NCBI GenBank assembly: GCA_905250025.1
Contig: CAJNOJ010000115.1
Coordinates: forward strand, 124,001 to 188,000
Reading direction: 5' to 3'
DNA: 64,000 nucleotides
Origin: Adineta ricciae
Taxonomy: Eukaryota > Rotifera > Eurotatoria > Adinetida > Adinetidae
The position numbers were made by a program, and so were the translations under genes. The notes under the pieces are model-generated. The model was not told where the DNA came from and did no database searches. It worked only from the letters and a program-made list of their open reading frames with translations. How positions within the stretch are numbered: position 1 is the stretch's first letter; each line of letters begins with the position of its first letter. Shown here one piece after another: positions 50,569 to 61,403 of this stretch.

Positions 50569-50953
50569 ATCGGTGTGAAGCTAGCACGAAGGAGCTAGCA
50601 CGAACAAACGATATGTTAGGTAAAAACTTTTTTACTAAGTATGTCCCGTCCATGCAAGCTACACCATTCGACTCAGAATTTAATTCTGCATCGAATGGTG
50701 GTACTTTTATTCACCGGACAAACTTTGGAAAAATTATATCTGGATTATAAATAGACATAAAGGAAACGAACAAAGATATAGATAGAAAATTTTCCAAAGT
50801 TTGTCCGGTGAATAAAAGTACCACCATTCGATGCAGAATTAAATTCTGAGTCGAATGGTGTAGCTTGCATGGACGGGACATACTTAGTAAAAAAGTTTTT
50901 ACCTAACATATCGTTTGTTCGTGCTAGCTCCTTCGTGCTAGCTTCACACCGAT
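50569..50953. mobile_element. Fold-back MITE-like element with perfect 164-bp terminal inverted repeats and 9-bp TSD
   Basis: 385 bp. The left arm 50569-50732 and right arm 50790-50953 are exact reverse complements by my reading, with a 57-bp spacer. Ends are ATCGGTGTGAAG...CTTCACACCGAT. The element is flanked by identical 9-bp copies ACACAATCA at 50560-50568 and 50954-50962, a target-site duplication. Each arm holds a direct repeat GCTAGCACGAA (two copies near the tip) and a nested palindrome CACCATTCGA...TCGAATGGTG enclosing CAGAATTTAATTCTG. No transposase is encoded. A 9-bp duplication is typical of Mutator-like transposons, so it may be a non-autonomous MULE fold-back (inference). Perfect arms imply recent insertion or a hairpin-copying mechanism. 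Confidence 0.92.
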
Positions 50954-50962
50954 ACACAATCA
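50954..50962. repeat. Right target-site duplication of the fold-back element
   Basis: ACACAATCA, identical to 50560-50568 immediately before the element. Confidence 0.9.
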
Positions 50963-53455
50963 CCGTTCGTTAATATTGAACTATATAAATCATAATATTT
51001 ACTATCATCGTCTTCAACAACAGCATCGGACATATGCAATATTCAACCAGGTTTTGGTACTATTACGCAAAGTATTGTTCCAAAGTTGCCGTGTTAGATC
51101 AAAGTGTTCCAAAAAAAGCCCGGTTTATCAATACGTTTCTTGCTAAACTTTTCATTGATGTGAACATATTGCATGCGCTTCTTTTGAAATCATAGAGGAA
51201 AACATTCATTTGTACGAGCGTTATATACGCCAAATACTGTTATTCGCTCGTTGAGAACTTTCTTCCTAGGATCTTTGTTGCTCGTCTGATTATCTATTTC
51301 TTGTCAGTTTCCTTCTTGTTCTTGATTTATATGTCAGAAATATCGATACTGTTTCAAACACCAATTACTATTAAGTGCTTGAAGAGTAGTGGAATTACGA
51401 AATGATCGTGACAATTTTCCTAAATAATTTATTGAAAATATTATTATTACAATGTTAGTCTCTAGACGTTGCTAGTCTGTTGTTGCGAGGGTGATGATAA
51501 GAATATATTCATATGTATAAATCGCTCATGAATATGACCTCCATCAGGGAAATATATTATTCTCTCTGTTCGGCTTGCTCCATGTCGAACAGAATAGTTG
51601 ACTAAAATTCTCATCATTCAGGTAAGGTCAAGAAGAGAGGAAAACAAACATCTGTATTTTGTCAACTGCAGGAAATTAGTTTGTCAATAAATAAGATTAA
51701 ACGTTAGAAATGCCACTCGTAAAACTGACTTGTCTCGAATTGATAGAAGTCTAAGACTAAATCGATTTCTTCATCGTTTCTTGAAGGCGTATACTTTTAT
51801 CCGATGAAATATTAGTACAATATCAAACGCACTTTTTCACAAGGACCCCTTTGTTAGTAATCTAATCTATCAGAAATGAATGAAATCATAAGTCAGCATA
51901 GTATGTATTGCGTCATTTCAAATGCGAAGTTTTTCCAAACATGACGTTATGTACTTTTATTAACTCAGTTACAGTCAATGATGTCGTACACATGCGAGTT
52001 TATTTGAATAAATATCACGTCGTTCACTTAAATGTCTTCTCCTGTCAGGTAGGAGGAATGTTTTTATATTAGTGTTCTAGTAACACAATTTGATTTGTTT
52101 GACGTAGTGCATGGCAAAACGAGATTTCACTTCCACTTTACTGTTCAGACCAATCTAATTTTAACATTCTTGGTAATCCTTCAAATGGTACCGTTTTAGA
52201 TTAATGCGAACAAAGAATTCCTAGAACATGCTTAACATCGCTTTTTTACTTTTGAGATTCCAATGTGTTGACTTTTAAACGAAGTGGATCGACCTGCAGA
52301 GCGGAGAAAATTTATAAAAAAACGCAAATAATCTTTTCCTACGACAAACACGATAGGACACGTCCTGTTTGTACGTAACATGTGTTACATCAATTAGTGT
52401 TTATTAAATTTTTCATGCTCGGATAAACGTCAATGCTTCTAGCACTTTGGAAATATACCCCGATCACTTCAATATTGCATTTAGTTTTCCAACATCTCCC
52501 TAAAAGACAATCTGCAGAGACACGGATATTCAGACCACTATTGATGAACATTCTCTACATCTCCCTGTTGTACATAGTCCGGTTCCAAGACATGCTTTAC
52601 TTAACATACGGAATAGAAACATGTTTTTTTTTCAAATATTAACTTGCCGATACTCAAGATCCTCGCTTTCGTAATATCAGACGATATTCCGTCTAACATA
52701 TGTTGTGTTGTTTTCTCGGGCATTTCCAAAATCAATATTATCTTGTTTTCAACTGTGATTTCATTGACAGAGACTCTATGACGTGTTTTATCATTTGACT
52801 TCTCTTCAGCGTTGTTACGAAGTTTAACAATGCAGAACATTCGACGAAGATTTGAGTTTCAAAAGATTGAATCATGTGCTCTTGAGACTGAACAACTGTA
52901 AAACATTTATTTTGTAAGTACATTGAGATGTCATTTTACTTGATTTGTTTCACATTGGCAAGATAGTTTTCCAAAACACTAAATATAAAAGAGATTACTC
53001 TCTTTTGTCTATCAAATTCCAAGTATCATTATATACAATAGAGTCATGAAAACAAGTTTTTCTTAGTGTCTCATGACATGCTAACAAGTTAACCAGCGGA
53101 TGTGTTTCAACACTGATGAATTCTTTGAAGAAAATGAAAAACTCGTTCCTAATATATATGTCAAATGGGTAACTATCTATCGGCAACAATTCGTCTCGTG
53201 TTATTTTTATTCACGAAAGATTACAGAAGTTAGAAAAAGGCAAATAACAATAAGTAATCAGAGAGAATTAAGAGTGAGATGTTGATCAACTGATCTTCAA
53301 TTCTTTGCTGTTTTGTTTTTAACAAGTACATCAAGATATATTACACGATTGTATGACTTCCAACGAAAAAGAAGAAAAAAGATTCAGTGATATCTTGACT
53401 TTAAAAGAAAATGTCGAATTTCAATTGTTTGTTGTTTCGAATGAGATTTTCTTTA
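50963..53455. other. Gene-poor AT-rich region
   Basis: 2.5 kb with no recognisable coding exon on either strand; open frames are short and AT-biased without domain motifs. Small inverted repeats are present (for example CTGTTCG/CGAACAG at about 51567-51593, and AGGAC/GTCCT inside ACAAAC/GTTTGT at about 52343-52373). No tRNA-like cloverleaf or transposon ends seen. Confidence 0.5.
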
Positions 53456-53977
53456 TTATTTTCTAAGTTTATGCACAAAAAGCATTTGAATGGCATCTTT
53501 GAAGCATGTTTCCCGCTCTTCACGTGTAAACAATTCTCCGCATCGTTTATACGCAGCAACAAGTGGATTCCAATGCGGTCGATTATTGCGACGTTGTGGC
53601 AATGGTTTGACTGAACGGACTCGAAGTGAATTCGAAGATGCCCATACTGGCTCTTCTCCCAAGTTCGACGAAGGTAATGCCCATAACGGTAACTGAGCAC
53701 TGTTGTCGTATGTGTTTTCATTGAGATTCACATCTTCATTATCATGTCCAAGATATTTCTGAAGTAATTCTTGATTTAATTCATCATCAATGGTAGATGA
53801 TACTGGTTGACGTAATGAGTTCGCTCGCTACAAGTGAAGATGGGTATGATCGATTGGAAGAGAGAAGGAGGATTGACTTACGTTATCATTCAATGCATAG
53901 ATTCTATAAAGTGAAACAGATTGAACAAGTGTGAGAAATAGAACGAAACCACGGATTGAAATTGGTAACAGAGCCAT
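53456..53977 (-). CDS. Small secreted protein or peptide precursor, unrecognised
   Basis: Two exons, 53977-53882 and 53827-53456, split by a 54-bp GT-AG intron in phase 0; 155 residues. The N-terminus is a convincing signal peptide (ISIRGFVLFLTLVQSVSLYR). The mature chain is polar, with an acidic segment (DDELNQELLQKYLGHDNEDV), Trp/Pro motifs (PLWALPSS, EEPVWASS), a dibasic RR in PQRRNN and a KR in AYKRCGELF, and a C-terminal tail with the only two Cys (C-G-E-L-F-T-R-E-E-R-E-T-C) followed by KDAIQMLF. Dibasic sites and a terminal two-Cys segment fit a processed neuropeptide or hormone precursor, but I know no matching family. It could equally be an uncleaved secreted protein. The stop codon overlaps an AATAAA (53452-53457). 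It stands alone in a gene-poor region. Confidence 0.65.
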
Positions 53978-56804
53978 TTGTATTGTTAAGATGATGAAAG
54001 AGAAGGAGACTGGTATCTAGAACAAAGTTTTTCCACAAGTGAACACTGAGAACTACGTATCCTTGACAAAACAAGTAGGAAAATGTGAAAAGGAGAAGAA
54101 GAAGAAGGAAAAAGAATGCCTACGCATCTCTTAACGTGCTGAATGGTATAAATAAGAATTAGAAAAGAGAAGAGAAACAAAGAGTAAATATAGAAGAGAG
54201 AAGACCATGTTATAGATTCTCTGAATGTAAAAAAAGGAACAGTGAAACCGTATGATGGGAGGGAAAAAACGGCGATGACGTATTAGCATAAACAGTCAAA
54301 GCCATGTAGTTCTCCTAATTGTAATGTCACGATTTTTGCTCCTATTGTAGAAATATTTTATGTGTACTAATTTATATTGACATTCATTTCGGCTTCTGAC
54401 GCCATACGACTTTGAGAAATACATCCTCATCATCAGATTGACTCGTTTTACATTTCTTCGCTCGAGTCGATCGAACCAATGTCTTTTAAGCATAAAGCGA
54501 CTCTAGTTAACAACGATGGCGAAAGTGAGAAATTAATAATGCGTATATACTTATAATGAATCAGTCATCTGACATCTCTCCTCCATTCGTCGTTTGTTCA
54601 TAAATTGGTTCAAAATATTTATGTATAGACCTTCCGGTGCACAGGCGGCTGAAAAAAAAACCAATAAGCGGATGTGCTCCAAGCATATTAGTTTACATTC
54701 TGTATCAAAAAAAAGAGAAACAGGACTAACACACACACACAACATCTATTAATAAATATTGAGAAAAGAATCTGCTACCTAATCTCGCTTTTTGTAAAGA
54801 AGTTTCATCAAAGACTTGTTATATATTATACTTCGTTTAATTTGAGCTTACGCGATATACTAGTGTTGCTTTCGTCTGAAATTTTAGTAGATGAAAGACG
54901 CAATAACCTGTCTAGAGTTCGAAATTATATGAACTTGTTGTCTATAGTCCCACATTGTTTTGCTGATCAATCCTATTTAGTTAAATATACGTTGACAAGA
55001 AGAGCCGACCAGCTGTATCGTGAAATGAGTCGAATGTATTGCTGGAATCGATGAAACAGTACAAAACATAGGTATATTTTATATCAATATAAAGTGATTT
55101 TTCTAGACATCGATATGAGAGTGATACTATTGAAAATCCTGTTTTCAACAAACTTGATTCATTTTCAAATAACATTGCAAACACTTCTCAACCTTTTCTT
55201 TGTCTTGGTCTGTTAATAAAACAAAATAAATATTGTAAATCGATAAGACGTAATGAAATGATCATTCATCACAATGATAGAAATAGTTTTCAAAAGAAAA
55301 CATTCTTCAAATACTTCTTCGTAATCAAATGAAAAGAACACTTGAGATCGTGTTGACCAACTCAAACGATTTATTGAATATTCTCCCCCCACATACGGTA
55401 TTTAATTTCTATAGGTAAATATTATTAAAACAAGTGAACGTCTTTCTTTGCCGGTGTAGTTTAAAATAAGAAAATGCCATTTCCCGTTCTCAACAGAATA
55501 ACATTTCAGATTGAGTAAAGAAAGTAGGCGGAATAAACAACGTTGGCACACCGCATTGCATTAGATTTATGAAATTGTTATTTCCTCATACATGATTTGA
55601 TAGTTGATGAACATTTTGTCTTTAGAAAATCATGTAATATACAACTCATGTATTCAAAATGTTAATCGAGCTAGAGGCTATTGTTGCTCTATTTGGAACG
55701 AACCTACTGACGTATCCAATCTGCATGCTTTTACACATAAATGATCTTGATAATGATACGGAAGTAGTAATTTCAGAAGAAATTGACTATTCAACGAATT
55801 TACGGTTGAGGTGATTTAATATAGATGCTTTTAAATAGATTTCTTTCGCATGCTTAATAAATGGCAGAACGATAAGTAATAAATCTATTGGCGTTATCAG
55901 TACTTATATTCGAGAGGAGAATGCGTCCTTTCAACATATTAAAGAGAACATCTTATATATAGCCAGTCTGTTCCTGTTTTTTTTTTTATTTTTATAAAGA
56001 AGATGACGTAAAGCACAGGCACGAATAAGTTCTTTCATCAATTAAATCAAGCTTACATAGGAATAGTTAAACATTCAGCATTGTACTTAGAAAATACTCT
56101 CCTGGCATAAGATGCTCTTATTTTAATCTTCTGAAATTGCCTACTCTCTAATCTAACGTCACTCACTGACTAAAATAGCTCATAACTCACGTTGTCGGGT
56201 TTTGTGTGTAAATATATCGTAGTTCAGTAATTGGAAATGACGCTCTAAAGATTTAAATTGAGCTGCATGACAGCTAATATCTCAAGAGAACATTCGAACT
56301 TTCACACTCGACTTCAATGACCTTTAAATACAATTAGCATTTCCCAATGAAGACCAGTTCACTTGACATTTCTAAAACTTGTGTCTTGTACGTAGAAAAA
56401 AAAAAGAGATTTTCCTCTGGATAAAACAATACAACATCAATTCTGCTTCACTTTCTTCGTATTCATCTTTGAGTTGTCGTCTGCAGATATAATCAGCGCA
56501 TGACATAGAAACATTAGGAAATAGTATTTACTTGACGGAATAATAATTATGATGTAACACTACTTGAGCAAATTACTTTTGATGATTATTTCTCCGCATC
56601 TACCTAACTGAGACAGCATTTTTTAAATGAAAATTCAAACCAAAAATCATATTTTACGTCCTTCATCACACAACAGCTTGATAGTTAGAAATTCATTCAA
56701 ACAAAATATCTGATATTTTTATTATGTAAGAATACAAGATATTACAAAGAAAATATCTGATTAAATTCGAAGATTCTCGTTTTCATGACTATATGTTGAA
56801 AGAC
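53978..56804. other. Gene-poor AT-rich region
   Basis: 2.8 kb. The first 250 bp are purine-rich and hold the promoter and leader of the minus-strand secreted-protein gene. The rest has only short frames without recognisable motifs (for example 54842-55054 plus, about 70 codons from a TTG, and a 51-codon ATG frame at about 55660-55815). A T-run at 55979-55989 and a CCCCCC tract near 55385 are the only simple-sequence marks. A TTTATT at 56718-56723 is the likely poly(A) signal (minus strand) of the ATAD5-like gene. Confidence 0.5.
56718..56723 (-). terminator. AATAAA polyadenylation signal (ATAD5-like gene)
   Basis: Reverse complement of TTTATT, about 80 bp past the minus-strand stop codon. 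Confidence 0.45.
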
Positions 56805-59563
56805 TTAATTGATGCCGGTCGATAAAATTTCGAAATCAGACCATTGTAATGAACAACCACGGTAACTAAGGCTATGTCGAAGGCTACAGTAAAAGGAAAA
56901 GAATGGCAAGCTTCGAGTTTTTTTTATAAAGTGTACAGCTTGAAGGAACATACCGTCGATTGGAATTGCATTCATCAGCACGATTGTGTTCGCTTTGGCA
57001 AATTTGTCGAATATACGGTCGATAGTCGAGATAGAAATCTGAATGATCAATGATGTTTCCGATTTCTTGTTCTTGCATAAACAATTTGAATGTATCATAC
57101 AATTCAATCCTGAGATTAAACCAAAACAATCGGATATTCAAGCACTAGATAATAAAAATCGCCTACCGATTTGTATTATTTTTACTTTGATTGTGTAACA
57201 ATCGATGAGATTGTTCATATTCTGACGTATATTTACTCGTTAGATCATCAAAGAATACTTTCAATGGTGACTCCTTCCACTGATCATTCAGATGAGAATA
57301 GTACATAGCATCGAAGGCGTATGATGATTGCCATGTTGGTTGGGGGAGTATATTTTGCTTTTCACAAAACGACGCATCTGGTGGATTGGATGAATCTGAT
57401 GATTGAAGATAGAATTGAAGTGTTAGTAAAATTCGACGTAAATCGTTTGAACAGGAATGAATTAATGAGAGTAGATCGTCGGATGAGGGTATTTCGAACA
57501 TTTCGAGTAGAAGTATCAAACGAAGAAAGCAACAGATAAGTTCCTGTGAAGGAAAAGCACAGACATTTAGCAGGATTTTGGGATTGAGGGAAATATTTAC
57601 GGGTTCGTTTTGTTCGAGATGAATTAATTCGTAGTAACCAAGGTTGGATAGATTAATGATTGCATCTTCAGGATTTGTTCGACTGTTGGATGTGAGAATG
57701 ATTGGTTTCTTGGCTGTTTCAAGTAATTTTTTCAAACATGACCAGAATTTATCGTCAGTTGTCAATGTTTCGATCTAGTAGAGAATAGAATTTGATCTTT
57801 TCGAAATGTAAAGAGGAAATATACTTCATCGAAAAGAATAAGCGATGCCTTTTCCACTTGAACTGACGAAAGAAACTGATTTTCTACCGGTGATGGCTCA
57901 CGCTTGATTTTACTGCGCCGTTTCGGATTACTCGTTCGATTTGTTGATTTTTTTGACGGTTCCAATGACGGAGAAGACTTATTTTCCTTCTGTTCATCAT
58001 CAATCTTGTTCTTTTGATTAAAATATGACGTTATTGAACCATTTTCATTCTTCGCCTTTTTCTTTGCAGGTTGCAGTACAGAAGAGATTGTTTGACTGGA
58101 TTTGTCGCCTTGAGATGAGATCGTGTCTGACGGACAACGTTTAAATGATAGTTGATGATGACTAGTCACCTGTTCTAGTTGTTTCAGTAAGTGCGCACGA
58201 GCACGCGACTGAGATCCGTTGATTTCAGTAATCTGAGAAAGAATAAATGTGCCTGCGGTTCCGAAGAAACTATTGAGTGGAGAACTTACTTTAAAATTAT
58301 GTTCTTCAGCAATTGCATGGACGAGTGACGTCGTTCCGGAACCATGAATGAAGATTAATCGTGGATGTTCTGGTTTGATATACGCACAGTTACTATAGGA
58401 CATATCTAACGAGAAGAAATGTTCACAATATGACAATTTATCAATGCAAAAAATAGAAGAATTGCTCATGTCTGCTCGTTATACCCAGATATCATTTTAT
58501 TCTATGAATGATCTAGACCTTGTCGAGCAAATATTCAAAGAATATCTTTCTTTTATTTTGGTTAATATTACAATTGTTCAATCAATTGAATATCTGATTG
58601 AACACGTAAGAATATTAACCGAGAATGTGTTTCTTTCGGTTGTCAATGACTCACTTGAATTATCATCGAAAGTTTCACTGGAGTCATCATCATCGTCGTC
58701 ACTCATGGTGCGTTTGCGTTTTTTGTCACAAAGATTTTTAGGCTGTTCATTGTGCAACTTTCTTGACCAATATGAAAACCATTCATTTAATCGGCTGATT
58801 TGTCGAGTATGATTACCAAGATATGCTTTTGATGTTCGTGGGCGATAAATATCAGTCCATAGTAGTTGTTCACATTGATCTAGAAAAAGAATGCAATTTT
58901 TAATAAGAGAGAAGATAGAATAAGATCAAATATACGTTGTTCTATTGTTTTTGCGCGATAATCTTGTAAACATTCAAACATTGACTTCCAATCAACCAAT
59001 GGTTGTTCCTTTGTATATTGTTCGAATAGTTCCATTTGACGTTCACTGGATGATATTTTTGTAAACTGATAAAAAATAAAACAAACGAATACGAGAAATG
59101 GCCACTTGAACAATCGGAGCATAAAGACTTAGACGCTCAAAATCGATACAATTCTCGCTGTGTGAGATGAAAAGGAAAAACGTACTGTAAGCTTTGCTAA
59201 TGGACTTTGATAGGGAATGATCGTTGGGCATATACGATAGAACTCTTCAGAAGAGTACGGCACGTCGTCATCGTCGCTGGTTATTGTATCATTCAACAAA
59301 GAATCAGTTTTGATGCATGAGGAGCTGGTTGACTGGCGTATATGAACAGGTATGATGTAGTCTGGCTGACGAGTGTGTATCTCTAGTTGTTCACATGGAA
59401 TTTTCGTTTGTGAATTCGAGGAGTTTGTTTCTAGATTGTAGAGAGAACGTCTATATATTCAGCCTAGCGTCATACTCGTACCTGGCGGAGAGTTATTGAT
59501 AGCGGGCGATTGTGGACGAGTTTTTTGAAAACATTGAAAAAGTGTTTTTTGTGTTAATTTCAT
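56805..59563 (-). CDS. ATAD5/Elg1-like RFC-type clamp unloader with degenerate P-loop
   Basis: Nine exons in transcript order: 59563-59482, 59430-59186, 59065-58936, 58879-58655, 58405-58290, 58232-57825, 57774-57167, 57109-56954, 56883-56805; phases close to 682 residues, far shorter than vertebrate ATAD5 (over 1,800). It starts MKLTQKTLFQCF, an N-terminal PIP-box-like motif. LLWTDIYRPRTSKAYLGN and KKRKRTMSDDDDDDSSE lead into the AAA core. Where ATAD5 has G-x-G-K-T, this protein reads GSGTTSLVHAIAEE, so the Walker A Lys is replaced by Thr. Walker B is LILFDE. Between them lies NGSITSYFNQK, a second PIP-like motif. The C-terminal helix LDYRPYIRQICQSEH matches ATAD5. The family removes PCNA from chromatin after replication. 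Loss of the Lys suggests weak ATP binding or a diverged paralogue. Confidence 0.82.
58560..58620. repeat. Intronic 61-nt imperfect hairpin in the ATAD5-like gene
   Basis: GGTTAATATT (58560-58569) pairs with AATATTAACC (58611-58620), and GTTCAATCA (58576-58584) with TGATTGAAC (58595-58603), leaving a 6/7-nt internal loop and a 10-nt terminal loop. It sits in the gene's unusually long intron (58406-58654, 249 bp against the usual ~50-60). It may be a small MITE remnant or a structured RNA; no evidence of function. Confidence 0.6.
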
Positions 59564-59933
59564 ATTTAAACAAAAGCAAAGTAAAACAAAAGGAAAGACA
59601 AGACGAGATTCACATTCACCACATACACGTACAGGCAGGCAGAAAAGAAAATGATCCTGTTCTGATTAGTTTATTCTTGCCACCAATAACAAAGCAGTGC
59701 ATTCGACAGAAATATTCATATTTTTTTGTCAAAAAAAACCTTCACAAACACCATCGATACATAGGAAACATCGAATCTCTTTCTGTGAAATCAAAAGAAA
59801 ATTTTCATTGATACTAGCGACAAGAATTATTACTTTTCATATTAAGATAATCATACGTGCAAGTGCAAGACAACAACATTATTATTTGTTTATTATTCAA
59901 GAAGGAATCTTTTCTTAAATGTCATGATCATCG
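59564..59933. promoter_or_regulatory. Bidirectional promoter region, ATAD5-like / UBL3
   Basis: 370 bp between divergent start codons. AT-rich. A minimal upstream frame ATG-TCA-TGA at 59919-59927 precedes the UBL3 ATG by 6 bp. Confidence 0.45.
59919..59927 (+). other. Minimal upstream ORF (Met-Ser-stop) before UBL3
   Basis: ATGTCATGA ends six bases before the UBL3 start at 59934. If transcribed it could reduce initiation at the main ATG. It may be upstream of the true transcript start. Confidence 0.35.
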
Positions 59934-60520
59934 ATGGGGACCAAATCTGTATCGTCTGATATTGTAAGTTGAACGAAAAATTTACCAGATTATGAGGCAT
60001 TCTCGTCGATCATCTATTAGATCAATCTAAAATTGATTCTCGTAAGTGGTAAAACTGCTGAGTTTCAATTCCAACCAACAACGACAGCAGCAGACATAGC
60101 CAAATATGTATTCGAAAACTGGCCCGAAGGTTCGAACGATCAATTTCATTGCGATCTCTTTTTCTATTCTGACTGTTCGAATAGGTTGGGCAATTGAAGA
60201 GAAAGCGGACCGTTTTGAAGTTCTAAGATTAATCTACCAAGGAAGATTTCTACATGGTAATGTGACACTGAGTGCTCTACATCTCCAACAAGGTAAATTG
60301 TCTATTCTTTAAATTTACACGTTCGAAAACAAAGAAAACTTCTATTCGAACAGGCAAAACGACTGTGATGCATCTAGTACAACGTGAACATCTTCCTGAA
60401 CCAACAAATGGCGATCAAAAACGCAAGCATAAGCATGACAACAATCAAGAAGAACCACCTGCACAACCACTCCCATCGAATTCAACATCGGGATGCTGTG
60501 ACGCATGTTCAATTCTCTGA
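59934..60520 (+). CDS. UBL3: Ubiquitin-like protein 3 (membrane-anchored UBL, CaaX-terminated)
   Basis: Exons 59934-59963, 60021-60129, 60185-60292 and 60354-60520; 137 residues (vertebrate UBL3 is 117); phases close. The blocks INLKLILVSGKTAEFQF, ADIAKYVFENWPE, LRLIYQGRFLHGNVTL and GKTTVMHLVQREHLPEP match UBL3 almost position for position. A Lys/Asp/Pro-rich insert precedes the C-terminus GCCDACSIL. The CaaX box CSIL ends in Leu, which favours geranylgeranylation, and nearby Cys residues could be palmitoylated as in vertebrate and plant (MUB) homologues. UBL3 sits at the plasma membrane and acts in sorting proteins to small vesicles. The ATG at 59934 was chosen because the tiny first exon then splices directly into the family's conserved INL start. 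AATAAA is at 60824. Confidence 0.94.
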
Positions 60521-60745
60521 ATCTTCTCTCAGATTAGAATCTGCGCGTTGTCCACATATCTATTTTCCTTTTTCTATTTAATTCTTACAAAATCTAACCG
60601 TCCGTTGTCGTGTTCGTTTCTAGCCGGTGGATTTCACTCGTCTTACATTGAATTGTTTTCATCGCTCGATCTGTTGCTTTTGATAAATATATACTTAATG
60701 TTTTGCACTTCTTTAATATTATTCATCATTGTTGTAATTCATCAA

Positions 60746-60785
60746 ACACATACACACACACTCATTCATTCATACATATATACAT
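60746..60785. repeat. Compound microsatellite (CA)n-(CATT)n-(AT)n
   Basis: Runs of ACACAC, ATTCATTC and ATATAT units in succession, in the UBL3 3' UTR. Confidence 0.75.
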
Positions 60786-60823
60786 TGGCATTTTTTAAAA
60801 TTATTACATTCTCTTTTATTGAA

Positions 60824-60829
60824 AATAAA
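60824..60829 (+). terminator. AATAAA polyadenylation signal (UBL3)
   Basis: Canonical hexamer about 300 bp after the UBL3 stop codon. Confidence 0.5.
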
Positions 60830-61403
60830 TACAAAGGAAGTAATGTTTGAAATTTGACTTCGTCGAGCATTTTCGTGAAAAAGAAAATACTAAAATATGT
60901 TCGACAATAATATTGTCAAGAACAGCAGATGAAGTAGATGAATGGAAAGTTATAACGATCATTAGAATGAAGAAAATCTAATTAATTAACTCGTTTTTCT
61001 CCTTCAGGCTTTTATTGTCGGGTTAAACGCTCTTGCACTAATGAATTTACTGCATGCTGAAGGATGCGTTTTTGTGTTTTCTGCATGGAAAGTTATGTCA
61101 TTTTTTTACGTGCTTGTTCAATCTTGTTATTACTAAAATTTGCTACGTGCCAATGACAGAGGTAGTATGACTACATCCAGTTTGTTATTTGCAGAGAACA
61201 CGATGATTCATGTAATTCAAATGACCTGCTAGGCTAGATTATCGTATGACGTCACTGTTTATTTGATGCGTGAACGCTGTCAGTTATTCGGCTTTGATAA
61301 GCGGTTTTGTAGAAAAAGGCAAATAATACTGAAAATTAAAATTATATTTGCATTGAAAGTAAAAGAAAAACAGCTAAAAAACTTCGTATGAGAGAGATTC
61401 TTA

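Larger units (their letters stand above)
60521..61403. other. Intergenic region between convergent UBL3 and guanylate cyclase genes
   Basis: About 880 bp. Carries the UBL3 3' UTR with AATAAA at 60824-60829, a CA/CATT/AT simple-sequence tract at about 60746-60785, and a TTTATT at 61258-61263 that would be the poly(A) signal of the minus-strand cyclase. No gene seen. Confidence 0.55.

Noticed and set aside
50569..50953. Hairpin as an rRNA or tRNA-type structural RNA gene
   Set aside because: Perfect long arms plus exact 9-bp direct flanking repeats fit a transposable element, not an RNA gene.
52433..52642. 69-codon hydrophobic frame, possible small membrane protein
   Set aside because: No conserved motif, no convincing start context, and lies in a gene-poor stretch with many similar chance frames.
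54842..55054. 70-codon frame starting at TTG
   Set aside because: No ATG start, no splice partners, no recognisable domain.
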